A stretch of DNA of 9,171 nt from Candidatus Egerieousia excrementavium (GTDB lineage Bacteria; Bacteroidota; Bacteroidia; Bacteroidales; UBA932): assembly GCA_017694275.1 (NCBI GenBank), contig JADINB010000007.1:1-9171 (forward strand), in the 5' to 3' direction. Position numbers and translations under genes: made by a program. Shown here piece after piece: positions 1 through 6,561 of the stretch (positions are counted from its first letter, which is position 1; each line of letters starts with the position of its first letter). The notes beneath the pieces are model-generated. The model was not told where the DNA came from, made no database searches, and saw nothing but the letters and a program-made list of their open reading frames with translations.

Positions 1-33
1 TTTTATGACTGTCCGGCGGGCAAATAAATTTCC

Positions 34-60
34 TTGGCTTTTGGTTTCTTAGTATCTTTG
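34..60 (+). promoter_or_regulatory. Putative Bacteroidota-type promoter for clpP
   Basis: TATCTTTG at 53-60 is an exact match to the Bacteroidota -7 consensus TAnnTTTG recognised by their primary sigma factor. A TTG at 34-36 could serve as the -33 element; the 16-nt spacing is slightly shorter than usual. Transcription would begin about 5-8 nt downstream, giving a leader of roughly 18 nt before the clpP ATG at 85. The match is seen in the sequence; promoter activity is inferred. Confidence 0.5.
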
Positions 61-84
61 TAATTTCACTTTAAATATTTGATT

Positions 85-753
85 ATGGCAAGCGAATTCG
101 AAAAATATGCGACAGGACATTTGGGAATAAGCTCCCTTTCGCTTCACAGGTTCTCCTCCATGCAGGCGGCCTATATAAATCCTTCGATTATTGAGGAGAG
201 ACAGATGAACATAGCGGTTATGGATGTCTTTTCAAGATTGATGATGGACAGAATCATCTTTCTGGGTGTTCCCATTTCAGACGATGTCGCCAATATAATA
301 CAGGCACAGCTGCTGTTTTTGGACTCTACAGATTCAAAAGCAGACATACAGCTTTATATAAATTCCCCCGGAGGCTCTGTCTATGCAGGTCTTGGCATCT
401 ATGATACCATGCAGCTGGTCAATTCAGACGTGGCGACAATATGTACAGGCCTGGCGGCTTCAATGGCATCGGTGCTTCTGACTGCCGGTGCAAAAGGCAA
501 GCGCAGTGCGCTTCCCCATTCGAGGGTTATGATTCACCAGCCTATAGGCGGCGCGGAAGGCCAGGCGTCGGATATTGAGATAACGGCCCGGGAAATTCTG
601 AAACTCAAAAAGGAGCTTTACGAAATAATTTCCACACATTCCGGGAAAAGTATCGAGAAAATTGAAAAGGATGCCGACAGAGATTATTGGATGACAGCCA
701 AAGAGGCCAAAAAATATGGCATGATAGATGAAATCTTAACAGGAAACAAGTAG
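85..753 (+). CDS. clpP: ATP-dependent Clp protease proteolytic subunit ClpP
   Basis: ClpP is the self-compartmentalised serine peptidase that assembles as two heptameric rings and degrades cytoplasmic proteins fed to it by an AAA+ unfoldase, here ClpX encoded next door. The product has 222 residues from the ATG at 85; a TTG two codons upstream is less likely. The triad is visible: Ser126 in the AASMAS motif, His151 in MIHQP and Asp200 in DRDYW. The handle region INSPGGSVYAG is at about 92-102. The N-terminus before the conserved SRLMMDR helix is about 15 residues longer than the E. coli precursor. This resembles Bacteroides ClpP and may include a removable propeptide. It is probably first in the operon, with a promoter-like box just upstream. 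Identification is very secure. Confidence 0.97.
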   Translation: MASEFEKYATGHLGISSLSLHRFSSMQAAYINPSIIEERQMNIAVMDVFSRLMMDRIIFLGVPISDDVANIIQAQLLFLDSTDSKADIQLYINSPGGSVYAGLGIYDTMQLVNSDVATICTGLAASMASVLLTAGAKGKRSALPHSRVMIHQPIGGAEGQASDIEITAREILKLKKELYEIISTHSGKSIEKIEKDADRDYWMTAKEAKKYGMIDEILTGNK

Positions 754-764
754 AGTAGAGGAAG

Positions 765-2009
765 ATGGCAAATGAAAAAGAAAAAAAGCGTGTCTGTTCG
801 TTTTGCGGCAGAGACGAGAGTGATGTGAATTTTCTGATTTCGGGTTATTCGGGATATATCTGCGACGAATGCGCCACCAGGGCAAGCGAATATGTGAAGG
901 AGTTTTATGCGTCTGTCCATAAATCTGAAATCCAGGAACTTCAACTTATCAAGCCAAAGGAAATCAAGGCATTTCTCGATGAGTACGTAATAGAACAGGA
1001 CGAGGCAAAGAAATATCTTTCGGTGGCGGTATACAACCATTACAAGAGGATAAACGATGCCTTGAAGCACGATGGGCGCAAAAGGCAGAAAAAAGATGAT
1101 GTCGAACTTGAAAAATCGAATATCCTTCTGGTCGGCCCCACAGGTACCGGAAAGACCCTGCTCGCAAGGAGCATTGCCAGGCTTCTGAATGTCCCTTTCG
1201 TAATAGTGGACGCCACAGTCCTCACCGAAGCCGGTTATGTGGGCGAAGATGTGGAAAGTATCCTCTCACGCCTGCTGCAGGAGACAGACTACAATGTGGA
1301 ACTGGCCCAGAGGGGGATTGTCTTCATAGACGAGGTGGACAAGATTGCGCGCAAGGGAGACAATCCTTCCATAACGCGTGACGTTTCGGGAGAGGGTGTG
1401 CAGCAGGCTCTGCTGAAACTGCTCGAGGGCAGTATAGTGAACGTTCCTCCCCAGGGCGGACGCAAGCATCCCGAGCAGAAGCTCATACCGGTAGATACAA
1501 CCAATATCCTCTTTATATGCGGAGGAGCTTTCGACGGTATAGAAAAGAAAATTGCGCAGCGCATAAACACTCAGGTTGTAGGTTATGGAGCACAGAAAAA
1601 CCGGAGCGTGATAGAGAATGACGACCTGCTCAAATATATCACTTCACAGGATTTGAAGGCTTACGGGCTTATTCCGGAAATTGTAGGCAGAATGCCTGTA
1701 GTGACGTATCTGCATCCTCTTTCAAAAGAGGCCATGCTTGATATACTGGTCAAACCGAAAAATGCCATAATCAAGCAGTACAGAAAACTCTTTGCAATGG
1801 ACGGTGTAAAGCTGGAGATAGACCGGCCTGTCCTGGAGTTTATAGTGGATACTGCCCTGGAGTATGGGCTCGGTGCCCGCGGTCTCCGCTCCATCTGCGA
1901 GGAGATAATGGTGGAGGCCATGTATGACATTCCGCCCGAGGGGAGCACCAAGCGCATTACGATAGCAGATGTAGAGGAGATAAAGCGCAGAAAGTTTACA
2001 AGACAATAA
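765..2009 (+). CDS. clpX: ATP-dependent Clp protease ATP-binding subunit ClpX
   Basis: ClpX is the hexameric AAA+ unfoldase that recognises tagged or damaged cytoplasmic proteins and threads them into ClpP. The 414-residue product has the whole family architecture. An N-terminal C4 zinc-binding domain has Cys11, Cys14, Cys33 and Cys36. Walker A is GPTGTGKT at 124-131, pore-1 loop GYVG at 157-160, and Walker B VFIDEVDK at 186-193. The RKH pore loop is at 233-235, the presumed arginine finger is Arg309 in VGRMPV, and sensor 2 is GAR at 370-372. The ClpP-docking tripeptide that is IGF in E. coli reads VGY here (272-274). The gene starts 11 nt after clpP, with a purine-rich AGAGGAAG just before the ATG, so the two are almost certainly cotranscribed. 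Confidence 0.97.
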   Translation: MANEKEKKRVCSFCGRDESDVNFLISGYSGYICDECATRASEYVKEFYASVHKSEIQELQLIKPKEIKAFLDEYVIEQDEAKKYLSVAVYNHYKRINDALKHDGRKRQKKDDVELEKSNILLVGPTGTGKTLLARSIARLLNVPFVIVDATVLTEAGYVGEDVESILSRLLQETDYNVELAQRGIVFIDEVDKIARKGDNPSITRDVSGEGVQQALLKLLEGSIVNVPPQGGRKHPEQKLIPVDTTNILFICGGAFDGIEKKIAQRINTQVVGYGAQKNRSVIENDDLLKYITSQDLKAYGLIPEIVGRMPVVTYLHPLSKEAMLDILVKPKNAIIKQYRKLFAMDGVKLEIDRPVLEFIVDTALEYGLGARGLRSICEEIMVEAMYDIPPEGSTKRITIADVEEIKRRKFTRQ

Positions 2010-2010
2010 A

Positions 2011-2018
2011 TAACTTTG
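2011..2018 (+). promoter_or_regulatory. Possible internal -7 promoter box before the dipeptidase gene
   Basis: TAACTTTG fits the Bacteroidota -7 consensus TAnnTTTG and sits in the short gap after the clpX stop codon. A start site 5-8 nt downstream would fall on or beside the dipeptidase ATG at 2024, which would give a leaderless or nearly leaderless transcript. No good TTG lies at the -33 distance, so this is a weak call that could be chance. Confidence 0.22.
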
Positions 2019-2023
2019 AAGAG

Positions 2024-3376
2024 ATGAAAGCCTATATTGAAAAAAACAGGGAGCGTTTTCTGGAGGAACTTTTCTCTTTGCTGAGAATTCCTTCGATAAG
2101 TTCTTCATCGGCCAATGCCGCCGATATGGAGCGGTGTGCCGGGGCTCTGGCAGAACTGTTGCGCGAAGCAGGTGCAGACAGGGCGGAAGTGTGCAGGACA
2201 GATGGCCATCCGGTGGTCTACGGTGAGAAGATTGAAGACCCGTCGTTGCCTACGGTTCTGGTTTACGGCCACTATGACGTGCAGCCCGTAGACCCTGTCG
2301 AGTTGTGGAAGAGTGCGCCTTTTGAACCGCAGATAAGAGACGGGGCCATTTATGCCCGCGGGGCGAATGACGACAAGGGGCAGCTTTTCATGCATGTAAA
2401 GGCTTTCGAATATCTTGTACGGGAGAAGAAACTCAGGCATAATGTAAAGTTTGTCTTTGAAGGAGAGGAGGAGATTGGCTCGCCCAGCCTTGCAAAATGG
2501 GTGGAGGAGCACAGGCAGATGCTTGCATGCAACCTTATACTGGTTTCAGACACAACAATGATTTCTGAAAGGATTCCCTCTGTCAACTGCGGGATGCGCG
2601 GTCTTGCCTATCTCGAAGTGGAGGTTACGGGGCCCGACAAGGACTTGCATTCGGGCCATTACGGTGGGGCTGTCCTGAATCCGCTTAATGTGCTTTGCAG
2701 AATGATAAGTTCTCTGACAGACAGCAATGGCAGGATTACCGTAAGGGGCTTTTACGACAAGGTGGTGGAGCTTGCACCGCATGAGAGGGAGATGCTCTCT
2801 CGCGCTCCTTTCAACAAGGATGAGTTCATGAAATCGATAGGGGTGGAAGAACTTTCTGGAGAAGAAGGATATTCTACACTGGAGCGGATAGGAATCCGTC
2901 CGAGCCTTGACGTGAACGGAATATGGGGAGGCTATACAGGAGAGGGCGCAAAGACGGTGCTGCCCTCTGTGGCGCATGCGAAGATTTCCATGAGACTTGT
3001 TCCAGACCAGGACTGCAACGAGATAGCAGAACTTTTCAAGGCCCATTTCCTGTCTCTTGCCCCAAAGGGTGTCAAGGTAAAGGTTACTCCATTCCATGGT
3101 GGAAACGGGTTTCTTATTCCAATATCCTCACCAGCGTACAAGGCTGCATCAAAGGCGATTGCAGAGGTTTACGGTGTGGAGCCCGTCCCGGCAAGGGGTG
3201 GCGGGAGTATTCCTGTCCTTGCAGACATGCAGAGAATTCTGGGGGTAAATCCGCTGCTTATGGGATTCGGCCTGGAGCGTGACACTATCCATTCTCCAAA
3301 TGAGAGTTATCTGCTTTCGCAGTTTTTCAAGGGTATGGAGGCCATAACTCTTTTTTACAAGTATTATAATGAATGA
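2024..3376 (+). CDS. M20 family metallopeptidase (cytosolic dipeptidase)
   Basis: This is a two-zinc peptidase of the M20 family, closest in motif content to the dipeptidase/carnosinase branch, which cleaves dipeptides to free amino acids. The product is 450 residues with no signal peptide, so it should be cytoplasmic. Expected metal and catalytic residues are present: His83 in GHYDVQP, bridging Asp116 in NDDKG, general base Glu149 with ligand Glu150 in EGEEEIGS, Asp176 in LVSDT and His423 in DTIHSPNE. The lid or dimerisation domain is inserted at about 190-310 and carries LHSGHYGG (207-214). The gene begins 14 nt after clpX and its stop lies just before pyrF. Placement behind clpPX suggests, but does not prove, a role in finishing peptides released by ClpXP. 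The exact substrate cannot be read from sequence. Confidence 0.9.
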   Translation: MKAYIEKNRERFLEELFSLLRIPSISSSSANAADMERCAGALAELLREAGADRAEVCRTDGHPVVYGEKIEDPSLPTVLVYGHYDVQPVDPVELWKSAPFEPQIRDGAIYARGANDDKGQLFMHVKAFEYLVREKKLRHNVKFVFEGEEEIGSPSLAKWVEEHRQMLACNLILVSDTTMISERIPSVNCGMRGLAYLEVEVTGPDKDLHSGHYGGAVLNPLNVLCRMISSLTDSNGRITVRGFYDKVVELAPHEREMLSRAPFNKDEFMKSIGVEELSGEEGYSTLERIGIRPSLDVNGIWGGYTGEGAKTVLPSVAHAKISMRLVPDQDCNEIAELFKAHFLSLAPKGVKVKVTPFHGGNGFLIPISSPAYKAASKAIAEVYGVEPVPARGGGSIPVLADMQRILGVNPLLMGFGLERDTIHSPNESYLLSQFFKGMEAITLFYKYYNE

Positions 3377-3377
3377 C

Positions 3378-3384
3378 AGGGAGG
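3378..3384 (+). promoter_or_regulatory. Shine-Dalgarno-like site that decides the pyrF start
   Basis: AGGGAGG lies 6 nt before the ATG at 3391. An alternative in-frame ATG at 3373 overlaps the dipeptidase stop as ATGA but would place this purine block inside the coding sequence. Strong ribosome-binding sites are often absent in Bacteroidota, so this one is useful mainly for choosing the start. Confidence 0.5.
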
Positions 3385-3390
3385 TCGCAA

Positions 3391-4203
3391 ATGAACAGTG
3401 AAGAATTATACAGACAGATAAAGCGGAAAAAAAGTTTCCTTTGCGTGGGGCTGGATTCTGATCCCGCACTTTTTCCGCAGCTTCTCAGGCATGTGCAATA
3501 CCCGATTTTCGAGTTCAACAAGGCCATAATCGCAGCTACTGCAAAATATGCCGTGGCATACAAGCCGAACCTGGCCTTTTACGAAGCCGAAGGAAACCAG
3601 GGGCTGCACCAGCTGGAGATGACGGTAGATTTTCTGAGAAAGAACTATCCCGACATATTCATCATCGCAGATGCCAAGCGGAGCGACATAGGCAATACGG
3701 CAAAACGTTATGCCAGGGCCTTTTTTGAAAAGATGAATTTTGATGCCGTTACTATTGCTCCTTACATGGGGTACGATTCCGTAGGACCGTTTCTGGAGTA
3801 CAAGGGCAAATGGTCTGTAATCCTTGCCCTGACTTCAAACAAAAGCGCGGCAGATTTTGAACTCTCCAACATGCAGACAGGAGAGCCGCTTTACAAGCGT
3901 GTAATTACAGAGGCCATGAAATGGGGTGACAAGGACAATATAATGTTTGTCGTTGGCGCGACACGGCCGGAGAAACTGGCTCAGATAAGGGAGTATTGCC
4001 CGGATAACTTTTTCCTCGTGCCCGGGGTAGGAGCGCAGGGCGGGAGCGTAGATGAGGTGGCCAAATATGGCCTGAATTCAAAATGCGGATTGCTTGTGAA
4101 CTCATCGAGAGGAATCATATTTGCCGACAATTCGGAACGATATGCAGTTACGGCGGGTGAAAAGGCCGCAGAACTTGCATCGCAGATGGCCCGTTATCTA
4201 TGA
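3391..4203 (+). CDS. pyrF: Orotidine 5'-phosphate decarboxylase
   Basis: PyrF converts orotidine 5'-phosphate to UMP and CO2, the last step of de novo pyrimidine synthesis, in the cytoplasm. From the ATG at 3391 it is 270 residues, the longer OMP decarboxylase subtype found in Bacteroidota rather than the ~230-residue E. coli type. The catalytic DxKxxD motif is at Asp94, Lys96 and Asp99. The opening strand FLCVGLDSD (16-24) and the phosphate-binding segments VVGAT (188-192) and PGVGAQGG (211-218) are all present. An ATG at 3373 would add six residues and give a 4-nt ATGA overlap with the dipeptidase gene. I prefer 3391 because of the purine-rich site before it and the homologue-like MNSEELYRQI start. 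The stop overlaps the next gene by 4 nt (ATGA at 4200-4203), suggesting translational coupling. Confidence 0.95.
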   Translation: MNSEELYRQIKRKKSFLCVGLDSDPALFPQLLRHVQYPIFEFNKAIIAATAKYAVAYKPNLAFYEAEGNQGLHQLEMTVDFLRKNYPDIFIIADAKRSDIGNTAKRYARAFFEKMNFDAVTIAPYMGYDSVGPFLEYKGKWSVILALTSNKSAADFELSNMQTGEPLYKRVITEAMKWGDKDNIMFVVGATRPEKLAQIREYCPDNFFLVPGVGAQGGSVDEVAKYGLNSKCGLLVNSSRGIIFADNSERYAVTAGEKAAELASQMARYL

Positions 4204-5936
4204 AAAAAGCGGTACTGCTCTTTCTTGCACTTATTACGGCCGTTTTTTTTTCCTATGGCAAGGAGGAAAAGCGTCTGGAGATTTTCTTTACCGGAGACAT
4301 TCACTCTTCCGGAGACTATCTGGCACTTTATGGGAAAATCGAGGCGGAGCGTGCAGCCGCAAGGAAGGCTGGTCTGCCTTTCATTGCTCTTGATGCCGGC
4401 GATATTGCAATGGGTTCTGTTTTCCATACTCTGTACAGCAGCTCGGCCTTTGAACTTACCGCATTGAGCAAAATGGGTTACGATGCCTTTACTGCAGGCA
4501 ACCATGACTTTGATTTCGGGCCCTCCGGCTGGTTGAAAATGCTGGCCGTTGCAGATTCCATAAATTCCCCTTCAGGAAAACTTTGCCGGCTGACCGTGGC
4601 CAATATCTCATTCGCAGACCCGATACAGGATTCGCTTTTCAGAATCCATAACAGCGAATATCTCATATTCGAGAGGGAAGGGGTGAAAATTGCAGTATTC
4701 GGGCTGCTCGGAGAAGATGCCTTCTCATGTATCGCAGACAACGGCTTTCTTGTAAGGGAGGATGCGGCAGATGCGGCCAGAAGGGTATGCGACAAACTGC
4801 TCTCTCTCGAGAGACCAGATTACATAATAGCCCTTTCGCATTCCGGAACCATGTGGGCAGACGGAAGGCGCATAGAGGCTGGCGCAAAAAACGAGCGGAA
4901 ACTGAGAGCTAAAAGCGAAGACGGTGCCCTTGCGACAGCTGTTCCTGAAATAGATGTCATAGTGAGCGGCCATGACCATGAGGCTCTCTTTTCACCGCTT
5001 ATCGTAAACAATACTGTAATAGTGGCTTCTGGCTATGGCAGCCAATATTCCGGAAAACTGCTCCTTGAAGGAGATTCGGTTGCCTTTTATGCTCTTTCTC
5101 CCACTGGAAAGTGTGAAACATATCCGGAGGAAAATACAGAGTTTGCCATGTGGCTGGATTCGTCGCGGGCACAGGTCAGTCATCTTTTCAGACAGCACGA
5201 CGGGATTGGAATATTTGATACGGTTACCGTTCTCGGGCATGATCTGGAACCTGCACGCCATATTGCGGAAAGTTATGCCATGGCAGCGGAAAAGCTTATT
5301 GGAGAGAAGCCTGTGGCAGTAGTCCCGTATGGAATGGTGCGAGGCCGCATGTGTGCCGGTGCGCAGACCTATAGCGATGTTTTCAAGGTTCTCCCGCTTG
5401 GCAAGGCCGACGACGGCAGTTACGGCACTCCTCTGGTCTATGCTTATGTCAGGGGAAAGGATATAAAGGACTTGTGCGAGCTTAATGCATCGGTGGCCGG
5501 TTCCGGTATGGAAGACGAACATCTTTTTTTTGCCGGAGTAAACTATACGTGGAACCGTCACGGAATTCCCTTTACAAAAGTCGCCGATGTCTGGGTCTAC
5601 GGCAGAAAACTGGACAGGAATGCGTTGTACCCTATGGTGGCCGACCTCTATACAGCCAGCCTGATGGGTATCATCAAAAGTTCTTCGATGGGGCTGCTTA
5701 GTGTAACGCCTCTGGACAGCGCCGGAAACAAGTCTCCCTTCAAGGTCTTGCCTGTAAAGGGTTGGAAGGCCTTTGCAGAATATCTCAAGGATGGGAACGG
5801 AGAAAATGTACCGGATTTGAACGGGTTGGAAGAGAACAGCATGGCTCCCCTTTTGCTGTTCGGTGCCGTTATTGTTGTCGTTTCGGCAGTTTTGCTATTA
5901 CTGTCTGGCAGGCTGAGACGCAGTCTCCGGTCTTGA
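4200..5936 (+). CDS. Secreted, membrane-anchored 5'-nucleotidase-type metallophosphoesterase
   Basis: The 578-residue product resembles UshA/5'-nucleotidase proteins, which hydrolyse phosphate esters of nucleotides or related molecules outside the cytoplasm. An N-terminal signal sequence (about 1-20) precedes a calcineurin-like metallophosphatase domain. Its metal ligands are complete: Asp33 and His35 in GDIH, Asp68 in DAGD, Asn101 and His102 in GNHD, His214, and His258 and His260 in SGHDH. A 5'-nucleotidase C-terminal domain follows at about 345-530. Its binding motifs are divergent: the usual GGIR is YGMVR (377-381), and the usual ND...GGDGY loop is replaced by ADLYTASLMG (481-490) and following residues. 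Residues about 549-568 form one hydrophobic helix followed by an Arg-rich tail, implying a C-terminal membrane anchor. The gene overlaps pyrF by 4 nt, and its last 68 nt lie antisense to psd. Family assignment is secure; the substrate is not. Confidence 0.87.
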   Translation: MKKAVLLFLALITAVFFSYGKEEKRLEIFFTGDIHSSGDYLALYGKIEAERAAARKAGLPFIALDAGDIAMGSVFHTLYSSSAFELTALSKMGYDAFTAGNHDFDFGPSGWLKMLAVADSINSPSGKLCRLTVANISFADPIQDSLFRIHNSEYLIFEREGVKIAVFGLLGEDAFSCIADNGFLVREDAADAARRVCDKLLSLERPDYIIALSHSGTMWADGRRIEAGAKNERKLRAKSEDGALATAVPEIDVIVSGHDHEALFSPLIVNNTVIVASGYGSQYSGKLLLEGDSVAFYALSPTGKCETYPEENTEFAMWLDSSRAQVSHLFRQHDGIGIFDTVTVLGHDLEPARHIAESYAMAAEKLIGEKPVAVVPYGMVRGRMCAGAQTYSDVFKVLPLGKADDGSYGTPLVYAYVRGKDIKDLCELNASVAGSGMEDEHLFFAGVNYTWNRHGIPFTKVADVWVYGRKLDRNALYPMVADLYTASLMGIIKSSSMGLLSVTPLDSAGNKSPFKVLPVKGWKAFAEYLKDGNGENVPDLNGLEENSMAPLLLFGAVIVVVSAVLLLLSGRLRRSLRS

Positions 5937-6537
5937 CCATAATCTGCGAGTCTTCGGGCAGGAATATGTCTACCCTTGAACCGAATTTAATGAAACCGAC
6001 CTGGTCGCATTGGTTGGCTCTCTTTTCTTCCTTTGCGTAACATACAATCCTGCGGGCAATATATCCTGCAATCTGGCGGAAAAGGACAGTTGTCCCGGAA
6101 CCCGTCTCAACTGCGATAGAGGTCCTCTCATTCTTTTCAGAAGCCTTTGGATGGTTTGCTATGATATAGTTTCCCGGGTGATACTTGTAATATCTGACAA
6201 CGCCTCCTACCGGATAGTAGTTCACGTGTACGTTAAAGATGCTCATAAAGATTGACACCTGTATGCATTCACGTTTGAGGTATTCGTTTTCAACCCTTCT
6301 GTCTACTATTACAATCTTCCCGTCGGCCGGTGCGATTACAAGGTCCTCATCTATGAGGGCAACCCTCTTGGGACATCTGAAGAATCTTATTATAAAGAGA
6401 AGGGCAAGTACTCCGCATGCTATGGCGACTCCTGCAGCGATGCCCCATCCGAATATGTAGCAGAAAAGCAGCACTATTGCCGCTATGATAATGAATGCCT
6501 TTAAAATAATGCCGTAGCCCTCTTTGTGTATCCGCAT
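5869..6537 (-). CDS. psd: Phosphatidylserine decarboxylase proenzyme, short form
   Basis: Psd decarboxylates phosphatidylserine to phosphatidylethanolamine at the inner membrane, using a pyruvoyl group made by self-cleavage. From the ATG at 6537 it is 222 residues; a TTG at 6543 would add two. Two hydrophobic helices (about 11-29 and 33-51) anchor it. APADG with Asp72, NVHVNYYP with His104 and the NER motif at 136-138 are present. Cleavage is expected between Gly186 and Ser187 in KFGSRVD, giving a 36-residue pyruvoyl alpha chain. Ending shortly after TVIAKL matches remembered Bacteroides homologues, so the C-terminus looks ordinary. It starts 24 nt after cdsA, so the two are probably cotranscribed. 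Its final 68 nt, all within the alpha chain, overlap the opposing metallophosphoesterase gene. Confidence 0.94.
   Translation of the reverse strand: MRIHKEGYGIILKAFIIIAAIVLLFCYIFGWGIAAGVAIACGVLALLFIIRFFRCPKRVALIDEDLVIAPADGKIVIVDRRVENEYLKRECIQVSIFMSIFNVHVNYYPVGGVVRYYKYHPGNYIIANHPKASEKNERTSIAVETGSGTTVLFRQIAGYIARRIVCYAKEEKRANQCDQVGFIKFGSRVDIFLPEDSQIMVKTGDCVSACQTVIAKLPKRQQ
5915..5927. repeat. Small perfect inverted repeat inside the convergent overlap
   Basis: GAGAC (5915-5919) and GTCTC (5923-5927) are perfectly complementary around a 3-nt GCA loop. The repeat lies just before the metallophosphoesterase stop codon and within the psd coding end. Neither strand has a T tract after it, so it is not a standard intrinsic terminator. 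It may be chance or a weak structure at the collision point of two transcripts. Confidence 0.3.
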
Positions 6538-6561
6538 GGCCAAGTGTTGGTTAGGTTAATT

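Noticed and set aside
10..22. Possible terminator hairpin of an upstream gene (TGTCC, GGC loop, GGGCA)
   Set aside because: The stem is only five pairs including a G-T pair and is followed by AATAAATTT rather than a T tract, so it is too weak to call.
79..84. TTG start two codons before the clpP ATG
   Set aside because: The ATG at 85 is a better start codon and gives the expected MASEF-like opening.
2546..3097. A 183-codon open frame on the - strand opposite the dipeptidase gene
   Set aside because: Antisense to a complete M20 peptidase; Cys/His/Arg-rich composition without an ordered zinc-binding pattern.
3373..3390. ATG overlapping the dipeptidase stop as an alternative pyrF start
   Set aside because: It would place the AGGGAGG site within the coding sequence and add six residues not expected in homologues; it cannot be fully excluded.
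4992..5561. A 189-codon open frame on the - strand opposite the metallophosphoesterase gene
   Set aside because: Fully inside a well-supported gene on the other strand, with no domain, signal sequence or sensible context.
5937..5980. Search for an intrinsic terminator after the metallophosphoesterase gene
   Set aside because: No GC-rich hairpin with a following T run is visible on the + strand; this region is psd coding sequence.
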